A stretch of 64,000 nt of DNA from Mytilus californianus (lineage: Eukaryota; Mollusca; Bivalvia; Mytilida; Mytilidae). The stretch lies in the NCBI RefSeq assembly GCF_021869535.1, contig NW_026262701.1, positions 42,039,278-42,103,277 of the forward strand. Direction: 5' to 3'. Below, piece by piece: positions 52,701 to 61,700 of the stretch. Below the pieces are notes generated by a model. The model worked only from the letters and a program-made list of their open reading frames with translations, made no database searches and was not told the origin of the DNA. Position numbers and translations under genes: made by a program. The number at the start of each line of letters is the position of its first letter. Positions within the stretch are counted from its first letter, which is position 1.

Positions 52701-55700
52701 CCTGCTGATTCAGTATTTCGTCACGGAGAAATTAGCTGAAAACAATCTTGACTATTTCTACCTCAGCCATGTTGGGATTGTGGTAACTGCAGTTACCACG
52801 ATCAGTTTAACACCAGTGATTTCATGAAAAGGAATGTATTCATGATTATTTTTAATAGATTTTCCTGTATTTCAAATGTTTTTTTCTTAGTTAATTAACT
52901 TTATTAAGTTAATTTGACAGAGACAATGAAATTCAAAGTACATTTTATTGTTTCTTTTTATTAATAAAGGTCTCAAGGACTATCATCTTGTCACATGGTC
53001 CAAAGATCAAAGTTTAAGGATATGGAAAATAGACCAACACTTACAAAAGGTAATTGTAAAACTCCATCTTTGGAAATTATTGTATGCATAAATTTTTGCT
53101 TTTTTTTATCAATAGATAAATTGTGAGGCTTTGCATGAAAATCAGCTTACAAATAATGCAATCAGAAATGTGAGTTCTAATTAAAACAATATCAATCGTC
53201 AAATTTTTGCAATAATATAAATTTCACAAACATTTTTTAATTTAAGTAGCAATAAATTGATACCATGATGTGATACTGTGATTAATTTTTGCTTCAAAAC
53301 AATATTAGGTATGCATGCTAAAATTGTTTAGCATCTGAAAAAGTTGATACAATAAAAAAATAAGAAGATTTGGTATGATTGCCGATAAGACAACTCTCCA
53401 CCAGAGACTAATTTATATAGAATTTTAAATAACTATAGGTCACCGAATGGCCTTCAACATTAAGGAAAACCCATGAGTTGGTTCAGTTTTTATCATTTCA
53501 TAAATTAAGAAAAAACAGTGTTCTTTAATGCATTGTACTTTAGAGATATCAAGTTCAGCAATGTGGTATACTTTAATACATCATACACGACATTTTTTAC
53601 ATGAATGTTAAATTCTAGTTTTCCATGAATTAACAATTAAATATATTACATGCATTCTAGTACACATAATTTGAAAAAATAAAAAAGGATCTGACATGGT
53701 ATTTAATTTTCTGTCTTATAACTTGACGTCTTTGTGTTATCAAATGAAAATGAAAAATTGGATTGTAATTACTGTGGACTTATTATTAAGCGTTGTATAC
53801 TATTTCTAGTTGATTTTTGTTGATACAGGTAAACCACGAAATTAAATGTTCAATGAAGTACAAATTTTCTATAGGCCTGCATGCTGACTTCGGCAAAACC
53901 ACAAAATCAAATATCCATGAAAATAAAATTGTTCCTCAATCCCCACAAAAAAAAATTAATCAAAAGTTTGAAAAAACTATATTGATAATGTTCAAAAATA
54001 TCTTTCTGATTACAAATATTTATATTGGTATGTTTTCAGATTAATATTTATAATTTTTTTCTTGAAAATTACCAGTTATGTGGTCAAGATGTTGGTGATA
54101 TTAGTGATTCTTCAGAAAGTGAAAGCACATCATTACCCTACGACACCAATGGATCCAGTCCTCCAAAAGACCAAGAACATGATTTTCAGAGACAGATGTC
54201 AGCTAGTCCTGAAGTATACCCTGGTCAGAAGCCCCGAACTTTAGAACAGGAGTTTTTGATGGTCAATGTAGCTATAGATAATGTTAGAGTAGATGAGGTA
54301 ATTGAATAAAGACACAGTATTTAAGTCACATCTTTCTATTGTTGTTGCTGAAGAGGTTTTTGTTTGAGATCCTCTACTCTATAAAGTAGGTAGTATAAAA
54401 GTATAATTGATTGATTGATTGTTGGTTGCTTAACGTCCAGTGGCAAATATTTCATGCATATTCAGGACGAGAACAAGTTCACAATAAATACAATAGGTAG
54501 GTTCTGTAATAGATTAAGGGATTAAGGTCGGAGAAATTTAGACTGCCACGGGAAATGAGGGTATATTGGATAGGGACAGAAATTAAGCCTTGCAACAGGT
54601 CACCTACGGACCCCTCAAAGAGTTGTTGCAAGGGTTCTTAACGTGCAAAGAACCTGGCACTTTCTTTACACGAGGCATTGGATTTAACGTCCCCATTCTG
54701 ACCCGACGTGGCTGCAAATTTGTACATCCAGCACAGCCAAACGGACGCCCCACTTTAGCACAGGTTTTACTGTTGGTCGGAGGAAGACCAATGGTGACCA
54801 TACTTCTATTCCCCAGTCTCCCTTGGGGGGTATAAAAGTATAACAAAAATACCGAACTCCAAGGGGAAGTCTTTTAAAAATTGACAAAATCAAATGCTAT
54901 CAACCAACGGAACGAGTGAAAAACAACTGTCATATACCTGACTTGGTACAGGAACTTTCCAAAGAAAATGGTGGGTTAAACTTGGTTTTATAGCTAGCTT
55001 AACCTCCAAATCAAATGATGATTAATATAGCCATTGATTATGTCTGTAATGATGGGGGATATTTAGTTGAATTGATATACTTCAAGTCACAGACTATTTA
55101 AGTCTTTGCATAAAAATATCTTTTAGAGAAATCCTAAATAAGGATGCTTTCTCATTTCAAACAAGCTGTTTTTATTTTAAATTTTCATATTCTGTACTTG
55201 TAAAATACCACACAGCCTGTTCCATTTCAACAATGATAGTTCATAGATGTTTCCCTAAAAAAATTGGGTTTCTCTCCATAGAAGTAATTTTAACCTTCTC
55301 ATGCTTTTAGTTCCAATCAATTGTTTTAGGCACTCACACAATTGATTCAGACTTTGAATGCAATCCAAAGGTACCATAAAAATAAAATTGAGAATGGAAA
55401 TGGGGAATGTGTCAAAGAGACAACAACCCGACCATAGAGCAGACAACAGCCGAAGGCCACCAATGGGTCTTCAATGCAGCGAGAAACTCCTGCACCCGGA
55501 GGCGTCCTTCAGCTGGCCTCTAAATAAATATGTATACTAGTTCAGTGATAATGGACGTCATACTAAACTCCAAATTATACACAAGAAACTAAAATTAAAA
55601 ATGATACAAGACTAACAAAGAACAGAGGCTCCTGACTTGGGACAGGCGCGAAAATGCGGCGGGGTTAAACATGTTTTTTGAGATCTCAACCCTCCCCCTA

Positions 55701-58700
55701 TACCTCTAGCCAATGTAGAAAAAACAAACGCACAACAGTACGCACAGTAAAACTCAGTTTAAGAGAAGTCCAATGTCAGAATAGGAAACAAAAGAAAATA
55801 AACAAAATGACAATAATACATAAATAACAACAAACTACTAGCAGTTACTGACATGCCAGCTCCAGACCTCAATTAAACTGATTGAAAGATTATGTCTTCA
55901 TCATATGAATATCAGGCACAATCCCTCCTGTTAGGGGTTTAGTATAATACCATCATAAAATATATGAGAAGAACATAACCCGTGTCATGACAACAACTGG
56001 TTAAAAAAGCTTATTGGGGTGTAAAAGCGTTGACCAAAGTACATTTTGTATGAATGTTAAAAAAGAAAAGCAAATTTCATGACTGTTCAAAAAAATTTCC
56101 ACATTTACAGAAATAATTTCAGTGTTCTCCTCAGAAATGTTTTATATCATCCTGGTAAACAGGAAATTATGAAATATCATCTCGTTTCTAGAAACTATAG
56201 CATCACTTAAGAATTGAATGCTTCTTTTTGTAAATTTATTGGGGTGTAAAAGCGTTGACCAAAGTACATTTTGTATGAAGCGCGGAAGCTTTTACAACCC
56301 AATAAAATTACGAAAAGAAGCATTCAATACTTATAATTACATTTTTTGTCGAGCCTGCGACTTTTGTCGCAGAAAGCTCGACATAGGGATAGTGATCCGA
56401 CGGCGGCATTAGCTAGCTTCTTAAAAGCTTTATATTTTAGAAGCTAGAAGACCTGGATGCTTCATACTTTGTATATAGATGCCTTATGTTTACGTCTGTC
56501 ATATATCCATTGTCCTTGACCTTATTTTCATGGTTCAGTGACTACTTGAAAAAAAGTCAACATTTTTTGTAATGTTAATTTCTTTCTTATTATGAGTAAT
56601 AGGATAACTATATTTAGTATGTGCGTACCTTGCAAGGTCCTCATGCCCGTCAGACAATCTTCATTTGACCTCGACCTCATTTCATGGATTAGTGAACAAG
56701 GTAAAGTTTTCGTGGTCAAGTCCATATATCAGATACTATAAGCAGTAGGTTATACTATATTTGGTATATGGAATGATTGTAAGGTGAACATGTCCAACTG
56801 GTAGGTGTAATCTGACCTTGACCTCATTTTCATGGTTCAGTGGTCAAAGTTAAGTTTTTGAGTTTTGGTCTTTTTTTCTAATACTATATGCAATATGTCA
56901 ACTATATTTGGTGTATGGAAATATTTTATGATGTACATGTCAGTCTCGCAGGTTTTATTTGACCTTGACCTCATTTTCACGGTTCATTTCTCAGTGTTAA
57001 GTTTTTGTGTTTTGGTCTGTTTTGCATCAACTATAAGCAATAGATCAACTATATTTGTTGTATGGAAGGATTGTATGGTGTATATGTCTCTGGCAGGTAT
57101 CATCTGACCTTGACCTCATTTTCATGGTTCATTGGTCAATGTTAAGTTTTCATGGTTAAGTTTGTTTCTTAGATACTATAAGCAATAGGTCAACTATATA
57201 TTTAATGCATAAATTGATTGTAAGGTGTACATGTCTGTCTGGCAGGTATCATCTGACCTTGACCTCATTTTCATGGTTCATTGGTCAATGTTAAGTTTTC
57301 ATGGTTAAGTTTGTTTCTTAGAAACTATAAGCAATACGTCAACTATGTTTGGTTTATTGAATGATTGTAAGGTGTGCATATATTTCTCATTTGGTTTATC
57401 TGACCTTGACCTCATTTTCTTGGATCATGTTAAGTTTATGTGTTACTTGTATTAAAGCTTTATATTTAGGACTATCAACATACAATTAATGGTTAGTAAA
57501 GAAGGCGAGACATTTCAGCATGTGCACTCTTGTTTGCTAGGATCATGAAAATACAATTTCTATCAAGTTTTTCTTTTATTTACCTGTGCACTTTATTGTG
57601 GAAGCTCGTGTTATCATGAATGTTACATTTCATTTTGAAATGAAGGTTAATTTCAGAATGACACGAGATTGCTGTTAGCCAATCAAAATAACGTATTATA
57701 ATGAATCATACATGTAATGTAATTATATCCATATCACTATCTATCAGAAACTAATTTCAGGTAGCATCATTCTAGCAATATAGCATCACATTACACATTG
57801 CCCTGGGGAGAACACTGAATATATATTGGGTTAAATCATGTTAGGTTTTGTTGACAGTTGGGCCTTCAGAGGGTCAATTTTATCTTTTCAGTGTTCATTG
57901 TTTAAAGTCTGGGCCTTTGAAGGAAAGTTTTATCTTAACAGTGTTCATTGTTTAAAGTCTGGCCCTTTGAAGGAACAGTAATACCGTATAGCGTTATTTT
58001 TGCGGGGTGTTTATTTTCGCTTATTTTGGCGGGTAAAGGAAAATCGCGTAAATAAATTCCATGAAAATTTATGCATACGTTCGGTACTTTCTAATAACTA
58101 AAACGTTTTGTAAACGATCTATTTTTTCTAGGTCGACGGGTCAATAACAGTTTATGATAATTTGAACAACATAAATGCCAAGCCAAAGGGTATTTAGTTT
58201 ATTGTTGTCAAATAATATAAGAATGTAAGGTACTCTGTCAGGTATTTTACCCTTATTAATTATTGTCAAAATTATAGTCACTCTTGATAATTTTATAATC
58301 TAATTAGTATATCAAAGGTCCGGTCAATTTCGTAACAAATCAACCGTAACTGTGTCAAAATGTAATCAATAAATAAGACATCATGCAGGTAAAACAATAA
58401 TTTAACCATAACAATATGAACAATAGATACTTGTTTGTTAATTTTTACAACTTTTTAACTGCAACCATTAAGTATCCACCAAACTTTTTAATTAAGTCTC
58501 CCAAACGAAGTTTGGGAAGACTTATTGTTTTTGCTCAGTTCTTATTATTATTATTATTCTTCTTCTTCTTCTTCTTCTTCTTCTTCTTCCGCCGCTTTTA
58601 AATTTGAACTTGTCCGCACCCGTTCTCCAAAACCGCTAGTCAGATTAACTTAGGGTTTCACATTATGTTAGACTAACATGTCTAGTGGTGCAATCAGGGT

Positions 58701-61700
58701 TTTGTTTGTTCAATGGGGTTTATAAAGGGGTACTTTGAGGGGTAAAAAGAAAAGAGGGTTTTACTATAGAACCCTATGGGATTTTATTTTTTAAAATTTT
58801 CAAATGATTATAAATTGAAAACCGTTTGTGATAGACACAATCTTTTTAATTGAAAATGTTCTAAATGATAAAGCCCATTAAATGAAATACAGGGTTAGTC
58901 CCCAGGGGTCACCCCCACCCCCTGCCATTTAAGAAAGTTCTAATACCTTGTAAGTGGTCAAGATCCCCACCCCTAAACCATATATATTCTGGTTTGTCAT
59001 GCTAAGATGGTTTGAATGATATACAGGGTTAGTCCCCAGGGGTCATCCCGACCCCCTGCCATTTGAGAAAGTTCTAATATCTTGTAAATGGTCGAGATCC
59101 CCACCCCTAAACCATATATATTCTGGTTTGTCATGATAAAGCACATCAAATGAAATACAGGGTTAGTCCCCAGGGGTCACCCCCACCCCCTGCCATTTAA
59201 GAAAGTTCTAATATCTTGTAAGTGGTCAAGATCCCCACCCCTAAACCATATATATTCCTGTTTGTCATGCTAAGATGGTTTGAAAGATATACAGGGTTAG
59301 TCCCCAGGGGTCATCCCGACCCCCTGCCATTTGAGAAAGTTCTAATATCTTGTAAATGGTCGAGATCCCCACCCCAAAACCATATATATTCTGTTTTGTC
59401 ATGATAAAGCACATCAAATGTTATACAGGGTTAGTCCCCAGGGGTCACCCCCCACCCCCTGCCATTTAAGAAAGTTCTAATATCTTCTAAGTGGTCAAGA
59501 TCCCCACCCCTAAACCATATATATTCTGGTTTGTCATGCTAAGATGGTTTGAATGATATACAGGGTTAGATTGGGGTCATCCTGACCCCCTGCCATTTGA
59601 GAAAGTTCTAATATCTTGTAAATGGTTGAGATCCCCACCCCTAAACCATATATATTCCTATTTGTCATGTCTCGAACATTTGAATGACGTATACGGTCAG
59701 TCCCCAGGGGTTCCCCCCACCCCCAATGTTCTAATATCTTGTAAATGGTTGAGATCCCCACCCCTAAACCATATATATTCCTGTTCGTCATGTAATGAAC
59801 ATTTGAATGACGTATAGGGCCAGTCCCCAGGGGTTCCTCCCCACCCCCAATGTTCTAGTATCTTGTAAATGGTCAAGATCCCCACCCCTAAACCATATAT
59901 ATTCTGGTTTGTCATGCCAAGATGATTTGAATGATATACAAGGTTAGTCCCCAGGCATCACTAATGCATATAACTTTACTGGACCAAACCAATTTTCACT
60001 GGACGTTGCCCAATGTCAGGCGACCCTGGGAATTACGAATTATGGGAGCTTCGTTTGGGAGACTTCGTAACAGCATCCTGTTACAATCATTTCTTGTTGG
60101 AATGGAGGAATCGACCAAAATAAAAACCTCCAAAATTTTTCGTATACTTTATTGCCCCTGAATCACGAAATTTTACACCTGCGAAAAAAACCCGCTTTAC
60201 AGTATCTTTACCTTTTTCATTGCTTTCATTTCACAACCTTGTATGATGCATTTAGATAAGCTTAAATTTTTGCTGTAAAATGCCTACTGTGAAAACAAAG
60301 TGAAAATTAGACATAATGAAATTTGCTAATGTACACAGTATGTTATTTTTATTTTCAGCTGGATGTAAATACCAGAACCTGTAAAGTAACCGGGATGATT
60401 GGGAATAACAGTCTAAAGCTTATGATAACATTTCCTCATCATTATCCCATCCATGGCGTGCCTTTATTTGAATTCACAGACATATTGGTTGATAACAATG
60501 TCATGCTGAGACTGTTGAAGGTATTTTACAAATTTATCAAGAGAGGCCATATTAAGAAATACACTATCAAGAGAGGCCATATTAAGAATATACTGTCATC
60601 TTAAATTGGGTACATTTGAGGTTTTTTGGAAAAGTCAGTTGTTTGCATCATAAAGACATGGCTTTTTATATTCTGAATCTAGTCACATTTATAACAAGGT
60701 ATTTCCCAATTAATTCCTAAAATGAAAAGTTTTGAAATGATGATACACAGTTTTATACCTTAAAATGACACTTTTTGAAATGCGGTGAATGGCAAAGTTA
60801 CAAGCAATAGTGAAAAAATCAACAGTAATTATGTATCCAATATCTGTTCCCTGATACATACCTGAATGTAAAATAAAGGGAAATAGTCAGCCAATATGTT
60901 TTTTGCACAATGGATTGACTGGAAAAGGAAAATCACAAATAAGAAAAACAGTAATGCATTTGTACAATACATAAAAAAAGAATGATGAAAAGTTGAGTGA
61001 ATAAAGCATTTTGGTTGGTTGGTAGATACATTTTGACTCAATTGGCCAAAAGGAATAAATAAGTCATATTTTGTCAAAATCGTTAGTAGACTCTTTATAG
61101 GAGGGATTGCCCTTAAATTATTTTCATAGTCCATAATGTTGGAGAGTGTCCTCTGTTGAAGATGCACACTGACCTAGTATAGGTGAGCAACAAAGGCTCT
61201 TTAGAGCCTCTAGTTATTTTGTGATCAATTTTGAAAAATAGTTTTCACAAAAGTTTTTTGTGTTTTTATAAAAATAAGGAGATGAGGTATGATTGCCAAT
61301 GAGACAACTATCCACCAAAGTTCAAATAAAGTGGATGTAGGCAATTATAGGCAACCGTACGGCCTTCAACAATGAGAAAAACCCATACCGTATAGTTGGC
61401 TATAAAAGGCCCCGACATGAAAAATATGAAATAATTCAATTAAGAAAACTATTAGTATTCAACAAAAAAGATTTTACAAAATATTATGTGCATATAATTT
61501 AGTGACTGTATAGCTGTGGAAATTAATTTGAAGATAGTTGTTAATATTAGTACTGGTTTAATTTAGGTGTTGAAGGATACAGCAAATAGACATGCCAGAA
61601 GGAATTGTCTAGAACCATTACTGAGACAGTTTTCTACAACACTAGATTCATTGTCAGTAAGTATTTATTAGGAATATGATTTCAGGGACACATAACACAT

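Larger units (their letters stand above)
58494..60065. mobile_element. Inner element with 17-bp perfect inverted ends and internal 134-bp satellite
   Basis: AAGTCTCCCAAACGAAG at 58494-58510 is the exact inverse of 60049-60065. The left end also forms its own hairpin (CCCAAAC GAA GTTTGGG). Next to it lie (TTA)n and (TTC)n with cgccgcttt. The interior is mostly the satellite at 58866-59957. No coding frame: a non-autonomous element of unknown family. Confidence 0.65.
57981..60205. mobile_element. Outer DNA element with degenerate terminal inverted repeats
   Basis: The left end ataccgtatagcgttatttt and the right end aaacccgctttacagtat are imperfect inverse complements, followed on both sides by matching tgcggggtgt/acacctgcga. 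No transposase frame was seen, so non-autonomous. It encloses the element at 58494-60065. Confidence 0.5.

Noticed and set aside
54590-54893. Three overlapping frames on both strands in WDR59 intron 12
   Set aside because: They fall inside the best copy of the 'GTATAAATAC' repeat and have no independent support.
58866-59957. Regular direct repeats considered as a CRISPR-like array
   Set aside because: Units are contiguous tandem copies without unique spacers, in an animal intron.
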